A DNA stretch of 64,000 bases from CAVRXQ01 sp963831155 (GTDB lineage: Bacteria; Actinomycetota; Acidimicrobiia; Acidimicrobiales; Bog-793), in the NCBI GenBank assembly GCA_963831155.1, contig CAWHOY010000007.1, positions 1 through 64,000 on the forward strand, written 5' to 3'. Below the pieces are notes generated by a model. It did not search any database. It was given only the letters and a program-made list of their open reading frames with translations, and was not told the origin of the DNA. This document shows, one piece after another, positions 26,833 through 34,921 of the stretch (the first letter of the stretch is position 1; the number at the start of each line of letters is the position of its first letter). The translations under genes were made by a program, and so were the position numbers.

Positions 26833-27456
26833 TCATTGGACGATGTGGCCCGACGAGTCGGTCGCGATCAGCCCGTCGTCGCCGTAGCTGTAGTCAGAGC
26901 CGCCCGAGTCGTCACCGAAGGTGGTGTCGACGAAGTAGAGCTTGTCGCTTGAGGGGTAAGCCTTCTGCAGCGCTGACTGCCCGCTTCCGGATGCGACGAG
27001 ATTGATCGCGATCTCGGAGCCGCGATGGTGGATCGAATACGTAAAACCAGAGAGCGCCAGCTGTGCGGACGCCGTCTCCTTCGACGGGTAGATCTCGTAC
27101 GCGTACGGTGCATATGGGCTTCTCGACAGGACCGGTCCGCGCGTCTTCGGTGGCGACGACGGTGTCGACGTCGCAGGCGGTGGCTGACTTGTACTGGCCG
27201 TACTGTTGTGTGCCGGCGGATTGTGATGAGCGCGAGCTGGACGCTTCGCGGCCAATTGTTGCGTGACGGAGGACTGGCTGTTGTTCCCGCTGACGGACAG
27301 GGCGCCGGTCACCACGCCTGATCCACGGACCGACCATCCGTGGGCTCCGAGCGCGACGCCGACAATTGCGACGAGGACCATGAGCGCAAGTGGTGCTCGC
27401 GACCGGTTCGAGCTGAGGCGATTACGGTCGATGTTCGCCCTGTTCGTTCTCACCAC
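26833..27456 (-). CDS. Membrane-anchored hypothetical protein
   Basis: A 207-residue protein. One membrane helix (APLALMVLVAIVGVALGA, residues about 21-38) is followed by a Pro/Ser/Thr-rich extracellular linker (residues about 75-110) and a globular C-terminal domain containing YAYEIYPSKETASAQLAL, GFTYSIHHRGSEIAINLV and YFVDTTFGDDSGGSDYSYGD. No family is recognised. The C-terminal domain looks substrate- or cell-wall-facing. It lies just upstream of the DoxX gene on the same strand. Confidence 0.62.
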   Translation of the reverse strand: MVRTNRANIDRNRLSSNRSRAPLALMVLVAIVGVALGAHGWSVRGSGVVTGALSVSGNNSQSSVTQQLAAKRPARAHHNPPAHNSTASTSQPPPATSTPSSPPKTRGPVLSRSPYAPYAYEIYPSKETASAQLALSGFTYSIHHRGSEIAINLVASGSGQSALQKAYPSSDKLYFVDTTFGDDSGGSDYSYGDDGLIATDSSGHIVQ

Positions 27457-28150
27457 CGGACCACCTTGGCAACGCTGGCGTTTTGGGAGCGAAAGAACGT
27501 GTTTGGGTCGGGTGGGGCTGTTCCGGGCTTACAGCACAATTCGTGCCGAGCAGCCTGAGACGGAATGGAGATGAACTGCGTTCGAGCAGCGAAAAGTTCC
27601 GCACGTCGAAGGTAAGCCTTTACCAACGCATGTACCGTGGCGCCGATGTGCTCCTTTCCTTCTTCTCGGGATTGGGTCTCGTGGCCAGTAGGCACTGGAG
27701 TAGGAAGGACGCGATACGCACGGCGCGAAGACCAACGTCTGTTTGTCATCCTCCTCCTCGGTCTGTCGGTATCGAACCGCGGCGATGCCACGACCATGAA
27801 GTCGAGGGTACGAGCCGGACCTTACGCAAACATGAAGCTGACGACCGTGCCCTGAGTGAAAGCGATCCTGCGCCTCCTGGAGCTCGAAGGGTCGGCCAAT
27901 GAAAAAGGGGTCGCTCAGCGGATCGTCACGTTGCAGTGAGGCCGCTCGTGTCACAGGTGCCGGCTCCAGAACCCATCGCGACGTAGAGGGCGATTCGGCA
28001 ACGTGCGCGAACAATCGGGAACTACGTAACTGGCACTGACGAGTAAATAACCACTGATTCCTCACTTGGCACTTCCAACGCGTCAGTCCCTCGTAAACGT
28101 GAATCTGAGGTGTCGTGGCGTTTGTACAACGACTCCAACGAATCTCCGTC
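27457..28150. other. Long intergenic stretch, nothing recognised
   Basis: About 690 bases upstream of the exported-protein group and downstream of the histidine kinase stop. A 213-residue minus frame spans most of it but has erratic composition, no domain and no ribosome-binding site. I regard it as non-coding or decayed. Confidence 0.4.
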
Positions 28151-29530
28151 TCATTTAGCGAGAGGTGCACTTATGGGTGTGTCAGATGGGGCATCATCAA
28201 TGAAAGGGCGCGTCGACGGCAGCAGAGTGCCATCTTGGACGGTCGGCGTATCGATCCCGTCTTCTGCTCGAAACCGTGGCCACGAGACTTCGATATGTGC
28301 GCCTCCGAAGCGCGCGGTGGCCACGCTCAATGTGCCGCCTGTCGCTTTGACGACCGCGTTCGCGATTGAGAGGCCGAGGCCGGCACCTCCGGGGACGGTA
28401 CTCGCGCGGTGAAACCGCAGCATGATGTGCTGGCGTTCCTCCTCGGCGATCCCCGGACCGCTGTCGTCGACGGTGACCGTCACGCGATTCTCCGTCGAGG
28501 CGACCGTCACCTCGACGCGTCCGTCGGGGTTGGTGTACCGACAGGCGTTGTCGAGAAGAACCGAGACGAGGCGATCGAGCCAGTCCGCGGGAGCGACGAC
28601 GATCGGAGCGAGCTCACCCGACTCAGCGAACGAGATGGTGAGCCTCTGGCGAGAAGCGAGGGCGCCGAAACGCTCTGAACACGCCCTCGAGATGTTCGCC
28701 ACGTCGACCGGCTCCTGCGGCGGACTCACGGGAAGTGCATCGAGACGCGCCAACCACAACAGGTCATCGACGATGCTGCGCAACCTTTTGGACTCATCCG
28801 CGACCCGTTCCAGCGCGATCCGATAGGCGGGAGCTGTCCGATCGGAGCTGAGCGCGAGGCCGACTTCCGCCTCAATCACGCTGAGCGGCGTGCGCAACTC
28901 GTGTGAAGCATCTGCGGTGAACTCGAGCTGGCGAAGGCGCGCCCGCTCGATCGGCGTCGCGGCACGCCGACCGATGATCGTTGCTGCGAGGAACAAACTG
29001 AGCAGGATGATCGGCGCGAGTACCCCCTCGACGAGCAGGAGCGTCGAGCGCACGCTTCCGACTTCCTCGGTGCTCGTGGCGACCACGATCCGGCCACTCG
29101 GAATCTCGACCCCCTCGAGTCGAAACGTTCGACCCCCGAACCCTTCGTTCACGGGTTCACCAGCCCGCAAATCGGCCACGGGAAGCGAGGGGGCACCGGC
29201 GCTGAGCCGACGGGCCTTCGTCGCACCGGCTGGCACGAACCAGGCGAGGATCGGCGCGTCATCGAAGTCACCCGCCGAGCTCGGCACTGCGGTGGTGACC
29301 GGACTCCCCGCACTTAGCTGCTTCGGGAACCCATGTGTGAGCGAAACCAGGCGCCCTGCTAGGCGAGCGTCGATCGAGGTGTAGAGGTGATCAACGACGA
29401 CAAGGTCGGCAACCGTACAGGCCAAGAGGTAGACGACGAGGGCGAGCACGGTCGCGCTGAACGCGACACGTCGGGCGTGGAGGCGAACGCGTCCGCTCGA
29501 AACGCCAGATCCGAGCTTCTCTGCGTTCAC
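28151..29530 (-). CDS. Sensor histidine kinase
   Basis: A 459-residue kinase. The first membrane helix is ATVLALVVYLLACTVADLVVV, followed by an extracellular sensor domain of about 150 residues and a second helix (LLLVEGVLAPIILLSLFLAATII). A very short linker leads to the HisKA box (FTADASHELRTPLSVIEAE), with no clear HAMP domain. The ATPase domain has LLDNACRYTNPDG (N box), VDDSGPGI (G1) and GGAGLGLSIANAV (G2). The GTG start at 29530 overlaps the regulator stop codon as GTGA; a longer frame from 29812 lies entirely inside the regulator gene and is rejected. It partners the upstream response regulator. Confidence 0.9.
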   Translation of the reverse strand: MNAEKLGSGVSSGRVRLHARRVAFSATVLALVVYLLACTVADLVVVDHLYTSIDARLAGRLVSLTHGFPKQLSAGSPVTTAVPSSAGDFDDAPILAWFVPAGATKARRLSAGAPSLPVADLRAGEPVNEGFGGRTFRLEGVEIPSGRIVVATSTEEVGSVRSTLLLVEGVLAPIILLSLFLAATIIGRRAATPIERARLRQLEFTADASHELRTPLSVIEAEVGLALSSDRTAPAYRIALERVADESKRLRSIVDDLLWLARLDALPVSPPQEPVDVANISRACSERFGALASRQRLTISFAESGELAPIVVAPADWLDRLVSVLLDNACRYTNPDGRVEVTVASTENRVTVTVDDSGPGIAEEERQHIMLRFHRASTVPGGAGLGLSIANAVVKATGGTLSVATARFGGAHIEVSWPRFRAEDGIDTPTVQDGTLLPSTRPFIDDAPSDTPISAPLAK

Positions 29531-30195
29531 GAAGCCACCAAGCGGTATCCCGCGCCCCGCAGCGTCTCGATCCTCGCGTCGCAGCGGGCGAGCTTGGCTC
29601 GAAGACGGGCGATGTGTACGTCGATCGTGTTCGAGCCGACGGCGTCGGCCTCTTCGGGCCATGCTTGGAGCGCGATCGTGCTGCGTTGAACGACCGCCGG
29701 ACTCTTTCTGAGGAGCAGCTCGATGATGGCGAACTCCCGGGGAGTGAGCTCCGCGGGTGCACCGCCTACGAGCACCTCTCGGGTGGCTGGGTCGATACTG
29801 AGCGATCCACACCGGAGGAGAGGATTGCGGTCGCCGCTTGGTCGGCGGAGCAAGGCGCGAAGGCGGGCCAGCAGTTCGCCGTAGTCGAACGGCTTGATCA
29901 GGTAGTCATCTGCGCCCTCGTCGAGGGCCCGGATGCGGTCAGGAGGGGCGTCTTTTGCCGTGAGCATGAGGAACGGAGTGCGGATACCCTGCCGGCGTGC
30001 CCAAATGATGATCTCGAGTCCGGAAGCTCCCGGCATGCGCCAGTCGAGAACGCCAACACAGTATTCATAGGCGCGTAGGTACTTGCGGGCATCTTCGCCG
30101 TTCGTAACGGCATCGACGACGTAGCCGGCTTCGCGAAGCCCACGTTCGAGCACGTCTCGCAGGCTGGCATCATCCTCGGCTACAAGCACCCGCAT
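29527..30195 (-). CDS. OmpR/PhoB-type response regulator
   Basis: A 222-residue DNA-binding regulator. The receiver has the acidic pair in MRVLVAEDDASL, the phospho-acceptor Asp in VGVLDWRMPGASG, Thr in FLMLTAKDA and Lys in YLIKPFDYGE. The C-terminal winged helix shows ELTPREFAIIELLLR, the recognition region SNTIDVHIARLRAKL and the closing IETLRGAGYRLV. I start at the Met before RVLVAEDD (30195), because the frame's upstream part extends into dedA. It lies 19 bases after dedA and overlaps the kinase start, so the three form one operon. Confidence 0.92.
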   Translation of the reverse strand: MRVLVAEDDASLRDVLERGLREAGYVVDAVTNGEDARKYLRAYEYCVGVLDWRMPGASGLEIIIWARRQGIRTPFLMLTAKDAPPDRIRALDEGADDYLIKPFDYGELLARLRALLRRPSGDRNPLLRCGSLSIDPATREVLVGGAPAELTPREFAIIELLLRKSPAVVQRSTIALQAWPEEADAVGSNTIDVHIARLRAKLARCDARIETLRGAGYRLVAS

Positions 30196-30214
30196 AACAA
30201 ATAGTGTCGCAGCC

Positions 30215-30847
30215 TCAGCCCAGCTCATCCTGCAAAGCGATGCGCTCGAGCTTGAGCTGTCGTAGTCGGTGGACGATGAACACAATCCCGATGACGACGA
30301 CCACTCCGACGGCGAGATAGCCGACGTAACTGAAGTCCGTGACGATGCGGTGCCAGCTCGAACCGAGCGCGAATCCGATGCTCGCGAGCCCTCCGCACCA
30401 GATGGTGCAGGCGGCCAGGGTAAAGGTCACGAATTTCGCGAGCGACATCTCGCCGATCCCCGCAGCGATCGAGATGAACGACCGTACGAACGGTATGAAG
30501 CGACCGAAGAAGACCAGCGGTTCTCCTCGGCGAGCGAACCATCCCTCGGCGCGATCGAGGTCCTTATGGGTGAGAAGGACGTACTTGCCGACCCGATCGA
30601 CGAGATTGCGACCTCCGTAGCGACCGATCGCGTACCCGACGGACGATCCCGTGACCTCACCGATGGCTGCAACGAGGATGACCAGCACCAGCTGAAGGCG
30701 GTCGTGGTGACCGGTGACCACTTGACCGCTGGCGAGCACCCCGGCGTAGCCGATGGCGATCTCGGAGCCAACTGGTATGCCGAGTGCCGCGAGCGCCGCG
30801 ATGCCGAAGAGCGCGAGATAGCCCCAAGTTGCCAGGATGTGTTCCAT
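30215..30847 (-). CDS. DedA family membrane protein
   Basis: A 210-residue polytopic protein of the DedA/SNARE-associated (VTT) family. It has several hydrophobic helices (YLALFGIAALAALGIPVGSE, LQLVLVILVAAIGEVTGSSVGY, LAVGVVVVIGIVFIV), the membrane-embedded G.P.GSE turn and the diagnostic FFGRFIPFVRSFISIAAGIGEM loop. Members act as lipid flippases (undecaprenyl phosphate or phosphatidylethanolamine) and affect envelope stress. Its position before a two-component system suggests an envelope-sensing operon. Confidence 0.9.
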   Translation of the reverse strand: MEHILATWGYLALFGIAALAALGIPVGSEIAIGYAGVLASGQVVTGHHDRLQLVLVILVAAIGEVTGSSVGYAIGRYGGRNLVDRVGKYVLLTHKDLDRAEGWFARRGEPLVFFGRFIPFVRSFISIAAGIGEMSLAKFVTFTLAACTIWCGGLASIGFALGSSWHRIVTDFSYVGYLAVGVVVVIGIVFIVHRLRQLKLERIALQDELG

Positions 30848-31213
30848 CGTGCCTCTCTAGACAGACGATCGAGTTAACGATGGTCCGCGAACATGACGCC
30901 TACATGAAGGTCCTCGGCGGCTCGTCATCACGGTGCCGAGCAAAAGTCACCCGCGTCAGTTGCTGGCCGTGGTAGAGCACGATACGACGGGCCCGAATCA
31001 GATGGACGCAATGGACGAACCGACGAGCAGGAGCGCACGTCAGCGATTTATAGGCATCTGCCTGGACTTTCTCCCTCGCCTTGCCAAGGTGAGGGTCGCG
31101 GGTTCGAGTCCCGTCGTCCGCTCCAGAAAATAACCATGCCAGTGGGCCTAAATCGCCTCTGAATTAGGGCTCGGCGAATCGGTAGAGCGTGCGAGGCGTC
31201 CGTCCGCTACTCC
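30848..31213. other. Intergenic with tRNA-derived pieces
   Basis: Holds the dedA promoter region and the tRNA-Gly 3' half (31076-31125). A D-arm-like hairpin, gctc-loop-gagc containing cggtagagc, is at 31169-31188, and a repeat of the acceptor-like cgtccgct is at 31201-31207. No integrase gene is visible nearby. Confidence 0.5.
31076..31125 (+). tRNA. 3' half of tRNA-Gly(GCC), truncated
   Basis: The anticodon arm (tcgcc-ttGCCaa-ggtga, 31076-31092), variable loop, T arm (gcggg-ttcgagt-cccgt, 31098-31114), acceptor 3' strand cgtccgc and a discriminator plus CCA (31122-31125) are all present. No D arm or matching 5' acceptor strand (expected gcggacg) precedes them. This is what integration of an element into the 3' end of a tRNA leaves behind, so it may be an attachment-site remnant rather than a working tRNA. 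Confidence 0.75.
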
Positions 31214-31504
31214 TCAGCCGCTCGTCAGGTAGTTGTGCACCTCGAAGAACTGCATCTCGGGTGGGCCGGGTACGCCGACCTCCTGGGTGATGGGACCGAT
31301 CTTCTCCGCCGCGAACTTCTCGAACGTTTCGCGCGACTCCCACACGTCGGTGACGCGGATGCCGTTGTCCGTCTTGGTCACCCAGTGGAACAGCAACCCC
31401 GGTGCGCCGGGTCCGCCAGGCGTGAACCCCATCTTCTTGACGACCTGGTCGTACTGCTCGAGAGTCGTGCCACCCTTGAAGTCAATTTGGACTCCGACTG
31501 CCAT
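31214..31504 (-). CDS. Small dimeric alpha/beta-barrel-like protein
   Basis: A 96-residue soluble protein. GVQIDFKGGTTLEQYDQVVKKM, FHWVTKTDNGIRVTDVWES and FEKFAAEKIGPITQEVGVPGPPEM match the ferredoxin-like beta-alpha-beta pattern of antibiotic biosynthesis monooxygenase (ABM)-type and related stress proteins. No catalytic residue can be assigned. I start at the Met at 31504 because cgaggaggccgtg precedes it; the upstream extension to 31609 is basic and unlike the family. It stands alone between the tRNA remnant and an IS5 element. Confidence 0.75.
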   Translation of the reverse strand: MAVGVQIDFKGGTTLEQYDQVVKKMGFTPGGPGAPGLLFHWVTKTDNGIRVTDVWESRETFEKFAAEKIGPITQEVGVPGPPEMQFFEVHNYLTSG

Positions 31505-31710
31505 CACGGCCTCCTCGTTGTGAGCGCTGGCGCGCGCTGCGGCCACTATCGCGCGGCCGGGATCGTCAGCGCCCCGGATGGTCCGCGAGCCGAGCAGATC
31601 GACGGCCATCGCGGAAACTCTCGGGAGAACGGGAAACGGCCCCGCCGGAACTGACGGGGCAGTCTCTGAATTGCAATTTCCTTTACGGCACGCTCGACCG
31701 CGAGGACTTA

Positions 31711-32687
31711 GAGCGCGCGCCGATAGGCACGGTCAGCCGTTCCAGCGATCCGCCCACTTCACGAGCTTCACGGTGAGGATGAGGACGATCGCGAGGTCGA
31801 GGGCTGCGACCCGGTGGATCGAGTAGCGGTCGGTGTTGCGACGTAGCTGTCCGAAGTTCGAGAGCCAGGAGTTGGTCCGCTCGACGGGCCAGCGTTGACC
31901 GAGCACGACCTGGCGCTTCTTTAGCTTTGTGTGCTTTGGCCCGTGCGGTCGGATCTTTGGGATCACCGAACCGAGCCGGCGAGCAGCACAGTCGTCCCGG
32001 ACGCGGTCGAAGTCATAACCCCGGTCGAGGTGGACGACGTCGACGTCACTTAGCAGCCCGCGCGCTTCCAGGGCATCGAGTGTCGGGGAGAACAGCATGC
32101 AGTCGTTGGCGTTCGCCGAAGCGGGAACCCAAGCGACGGGGATGCCGTTGGCATCGGTGGCGATCGACCACTTCCAGCCGCGTTTTCCCCGGTCAACAGG
32201 GCTCGGACCGGTCGCCTCCCCGCCGAAGGGCGCCTTGTGCTGGGAGCCGTCGACTGAGAGATCGGAGAGCTCGAGGCCGACAATCTTGTCGTAGCCGGCG
32301 ATCGCCTCTTCGACGAGGGACCCGAACACGCCCGCTTTCATCCACTCGTCGCGCCGACGTCGAAGTGTCGACTCCGAGGTGTTCGTGATCCGTCCGGCAA
32401 CGTCCCAGGAACAGCCCGTGACGAGCCGGACGAGCATGCCGAAGAAGCATTTGCGGTCGCTTGTGCGGACACGATGACAGCCGAGCGGATGGTGATCCAC
32501 CATCCTCGGGATGCGTCCTTCGAGCGCCGAGAAGACAGCATCGACCACGCGTGGTTGCAACGCGAGCATGATGGGGACCTCCACCGGTTCGTTGTTGGTT
32601 GGGTGCACCCGAGATCCTTCTCGGGCCTCCACAACGACCGGTGGATGCTTTTTCGGGCGATAACTGAGTGCCTATCGGCGCGCGCTC
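31711..32687 (-). mobile_element. IS5-family insertion sequence, complete
   Basis: A 977-bp element with perfect 20-bp inverted repeats at 31711-31730 (gagcgcgcgccgataggcac) and 32668-32687. It is flanked by TTA on both sides (31708-31710 and 32688-32690), a 3-bp T-N-A target duplication typical of the IS1031 group. It has one intact transposase frame. Perfect ends and duplication suggest recent insertion. Confidence 0.9.
31733..32632 (-). CDS. IS5-family transposase
   Basis: A 299-residue DDE transposase. The N-terminal IS5 domain (RTSDRKCFFGMLVRLVTGCSW) is followed by a helix-turn-helix-like NTSESTLRRRRDEWM. The catalytic Asp residues are in LSVDGSQHKAP and VVHLDRGYDFDRVR, and the Glu is in WPVERTNSWLSNFGQLRRN. 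A shorter start at the Met of MLALQP (32569) is possible, since the preceding residues fall close to the repeat. It fills the IS5 element and has no frame break. Confidence 0.9.
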   Translation of the reverse strand: MEAREGSRVHPTNNEPVEVPIMLALQPRVVDAVFSALEGRIPRMVDHHPLGCHRVRTSDRKCFFGMLVRLVTGCSWDVAGRITNTSESTLRRRRDEWMKAGVFGSLVEEAIAGYDKIVGLELSDLSVDGSQHKAPFGGEATGPSPVDRGKRGWKWSIATDANGIPVAWVPASANANDCMLFSPTLDALEARGLLSDVDVVHLDRGYDFDRVRDDCAARRLGSVIPKIRPHGPKHTKLKKRQVVLGQRWPVERTNSWLSNFGQLRRNTDRYSIHRVAALDLAIVLILTVKLVKWADRWNG

Positions 32688-32783
32688 TTAGGCGACGAAG
32701 TCCTCCTTCCAGGGTCCATGAACTGCAGTGCCGCACTGTGTTGCGGGGCGTCCTAATTGGGTTCTATTAGGCGCGGAGGCGTC

Positions 32784-33353
32784 TTAGACCTTCAACACGG
32801 TGGGACAGCTCCAGCTGCCTGTCATCGTGCTAGCGCTCGAGCGTGCGACCGTGGTGCCGTCCGACCATGTCATCTTGAAGCTGAACGCGCCGGTCTTCCC
32901 CCCGATCGAGATCTTTCCGGAGGTCGCGTAGAAGGAATTCGCGTTGATCAACACCTTCTTCGGATTGAAGGGAGAGAGAATGGCTGCTTTCGACTCGGGA
33001 ATGTCGCTCTGCGAGAAGGTCCCGCTTCCCTTTTCCCCGGCGATGAAACTCCATTCGCCGTAGCTGAGCCCCGCGAGCTTGCCGAAGTAGTACAAGTTGA
33101 CAATGTCCTCACCCTTGTACCCGTCGAAGAGTTCGTGGCAGTCCTTCGCGGGGTTTTCGAGCTTCAATGTGCCGGCATATTTGCCGGTGACGACGATGGT
33201 GTTCGTCGCGACACTTCGCGCGATCGCCGCTCGCAAGCTGGCTCCCGCGGTGTTGCCGACGACAAGTCCGACGGGCGCGATGACGAGCGCACCACCCAAC
33301 GTAATCGTCATCACCCACCTCGGAAGCCTCATGTGCAGCAGGCTTTGTCGCAT
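32784..33353 (-). CDS. Secreted hypothetical protein
   Basis: A 189-residue exported protein. The ATG at 33353 follows ggaggacg and gives a signal peptide (WVMTITLGGALVIAPVGLVV, residues about 11-30). The mature part has a beta-rich pattern: TNTIVVTGKYAGTLKLENP, CHELFDGYKGEDIVNLYYF and AFSFKMTWSDGTTVA, plus a second cysteine near the C-terminus (GSWSCPTV). No family is recognised. It begins about 100 bases beyond the IS5 right end. Confidence 0.65.
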   Translation of the reverse strand: MRQSLLHMRLPRWVMTITLGGALVIAPVGLVVGNTAGASLRAAIARSVATNTIVVTGKYAGTLKLENPAKDCHELFDGYKGEDIVNLYYFGKLAGLSYGEWSFIAGEKGSGTFSQSDIPESKAAILSPFNPKKVLINANSFYATSGKISIGGKTGAFSFKMTWSDGTTVARSSASTMTGSWSCPTVLKV

Positions 33354-33685
33354 CTCGTCCTCCGTTCGTCGACCCCGTCGGCTCTTTCCGCGATCACCTT
33401 GTGAGAGTAACGGCGCGTGCACCGAACCGAAATAAGGACGAAGCGAGGAGGCTCGTCCCACTCCACTCTCTGCTGAGCGAGATCGATTCCGAATCACATA
33501 TCCGAGACGCTACAGAACGACTCTCGAACGGACCGACGCACGGCTTGATCGAACCCTCGGCAAGAGTTGGGCGCGCACTGGCGCGACCCAGTTTGCCCTA
33601 CGTACTTGTGCAGATATATACGAGTTCTTCTTCTTATTGCTGCGCGCCACCCCCAAACTGGAGGTGGCGCGGCGCAAAAGATACG
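33354..33685. other. Intergenic, nothing recognised
   Basis: About 330 bases between the secreted-protein start and the GYD-domain stop, both on the minus strand. No gene, repeat or clear terminator was seen; a short AT-richer stretch near 33610-33650 may hold the promoter. Confidence 0.4.
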
Positions 33686-33964
33686 TCAGACGGTTGTGAG
33701 GAAGAACTCCATGTCGAAGGCCTCCAGGCCCTCGAGCAAGAAGTATCCGAGCTCCGCCAGCTTGACCCGCGCCCTGAAGGCGTTCTCTGGGGTCGTGTAC
33801 TCGGCCACGGCAATGAAGTCGTAGTGGCCGACGGTCGCCCACACTGACTCGACCTTGCCACCGAATTGCTCGGCGACTCCGGTCATCTTGATGAGAATGT
33901 CCTTGGCCTCGGGCAAGTGCTCGCGGCCCTTCGGTGTCAGGTTCAGCAACGTGATGTATTTCAT
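33686..33964 (-). CDS. GYD domain protein
   Basis: A 92-residue cytosolic protein matching the GYD family. It starts MKYITLLNLTPKGREHL and contains FGGKVESVWATVGHYDFIAVAEY, where GHYDF corresponds to the signature GxYDx. It continues with AFRARVKLAELGYFLLEGLEAF. The ferredoxin-like fold is of unknown function. A strong ggaggtg site precedes the ATG. The 280-base upstream region contains several stem-loops, suggesting a structured leader. Confidence 0.85.
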   Translation of the reverse strand: MKYITLLNLTPKGREHLPEAKDILIKMTGVAEQFGGKVESVWATVGHYDFIAVAEYTTPENAFRARVKLAELGYFLLEGLEAFDMEFFLTTV

Positions 33965-34145
33965 CGTTTCACCTCCCTTCCGCGCGAATAATGCGCCTGG
34001 ACCAGCACCCCAGATAGAAGTGAGGAGGTGAGAAACCTCTCGGTTACGGGCTAGTGCTGGGGCTCAAGGAAGGTAAGAGGCGAAGGTCCTCCAACGAGGA
34101 AGTAGTGCGAGAAGAAGCAGCTCGTGGTCCCTCGTTGGTACGCAG
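33965..34145 (-). promoter_or_regulatory. Candidate structured 5' leader of the GYD gene
   Basis: Read on the minus strand toward the GYD start, this stretch has two nested domains. The first is ccaacgagg...cctcgttgg reading (9-bp arms, within 34098-34139) enclosing a short cgag/ctcg hairpin. The second is ccagcac/gtgctgg (7-bp arms, about 34004-34067) enclosing gaggt-ttctc-acctc. No known riboswitch consensus is recognised. The ribosome-binding site follows outside these stems. Confidence 0.35.
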
Positions 34146-34252
34146 TGCTTGAGTTCGATTAAGCAAGGCCGATCGAGCACACCGTGCACCGCCATGCGGA
34201 AAGGTGGTCCTGCGCGACCGCAGTCAGTACCCTGCGGTCTCTTGCTTCCCGC

Positions 34253-34711
34253 TCAGCTACTGGGCAAGTCCCTGGTGATCATCGACAGATCACCTTTCGT
34301 CCTCGCACGTAGGGCTTTCTCCAAACGCTCATTGAGATCGTCAAGGTTCAGCCTCCCAGTGGCAAAGTGATCGCGCAATTCCAGCGTTACCCGCTCTCGG
34401 TCCGCGTCGGAAGCAAGGTCGTTCGACGAGTGGTGTGCATCCAACTCGTGTAGCCGAGGGCCAAGATCGAGTGCTGCAGCGCCTCCTCTTCTGAGTTCGG
34501 GGGGTACAGCCGTCAGATAGACAATGCTCGCCACGATTCCGCCCGGGTTGAAGAAAATGCCCAGCGCCGCAATGCCTGCGATCCATCTGGTCTTGCTCTT
34601 GCCGATTCGCAAGAACGAGCGGGCAGGGCGACGAGCAGCGTCGATGATTGCCCACAAAGGGACGCCAATCGCAATGGCCACACCTACGCCGATAAGTGCG
34701 TCTGAGAACAT
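34253..34711 (-). CDS. DUF1707-type SHOCT-like membrane protein
   Basis: A 152-residue protein with two membrane helices (ALIGVGVAIAIGVPLWAIID and WIAGIAALGIFFNPGGIVASIVYL). It ends in a DUF1707 motif: ASDADRERVTLELRDHFATG, RLNLDDLNERLEKALRARTKGDL. The C-terminal domain is predicted cytoplasmic and of unknown function, possibly a binding or regulatory module. The ATG at 34711 follows gaggtggg; the track-length frame to 34864 adds improbable residues. Confidence 0.78.
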   Translation of the reverse strand: MFSDALIGVGVAIAIGVPLWAIIDAARRPARSFLRIGKSKTRWIAGIAALGIFFNPGGIVASIVYLTAVPPELRRGGAAALDLGPRLHELDAHHSSNDLASDADRERVTLELRDHFATGRLNLDDLNERLEKALRARTKGDLSMITRDLPSS

Positions 34712-34921
34712 GCCCACCTCGAAGCGGTGCGCGGTTTCGGCAACTGCTCCTTCCGTCCGCAAATGACATCTTCGCACGGCAAATGAAGTCGAATCTGGTG
34801 GGACGATAGGGGTGCCGTCGCTTGGATCCCTCGAAGTTCTTGAACCCCGAGTAATCCAGTTCAAGTAATTGAGATCAAGTAATCGTCAAGATTTACGGGG
34901 TTCTACAAAGCGCGGGGCTGG

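Noticed and set aside
27529..28170. 213-residue minus-strand frame
   Set aside because: Erratic composition, no domain, no ribosome-binding site; it overlaps the kinase stop region.
28151..29812. 553-residue version of the histidine kinase
   Set aside because: The first 94 residues are the response-regulator gene read in another frame; the GTG at 29530 overlapping the stop is the natural start.
30848..33000. Integrase gene near the tRNA-Gly remnant
   Set aside because: Only an IS5 DDE transposase is present; no tyrosine or serine recombinase motif.
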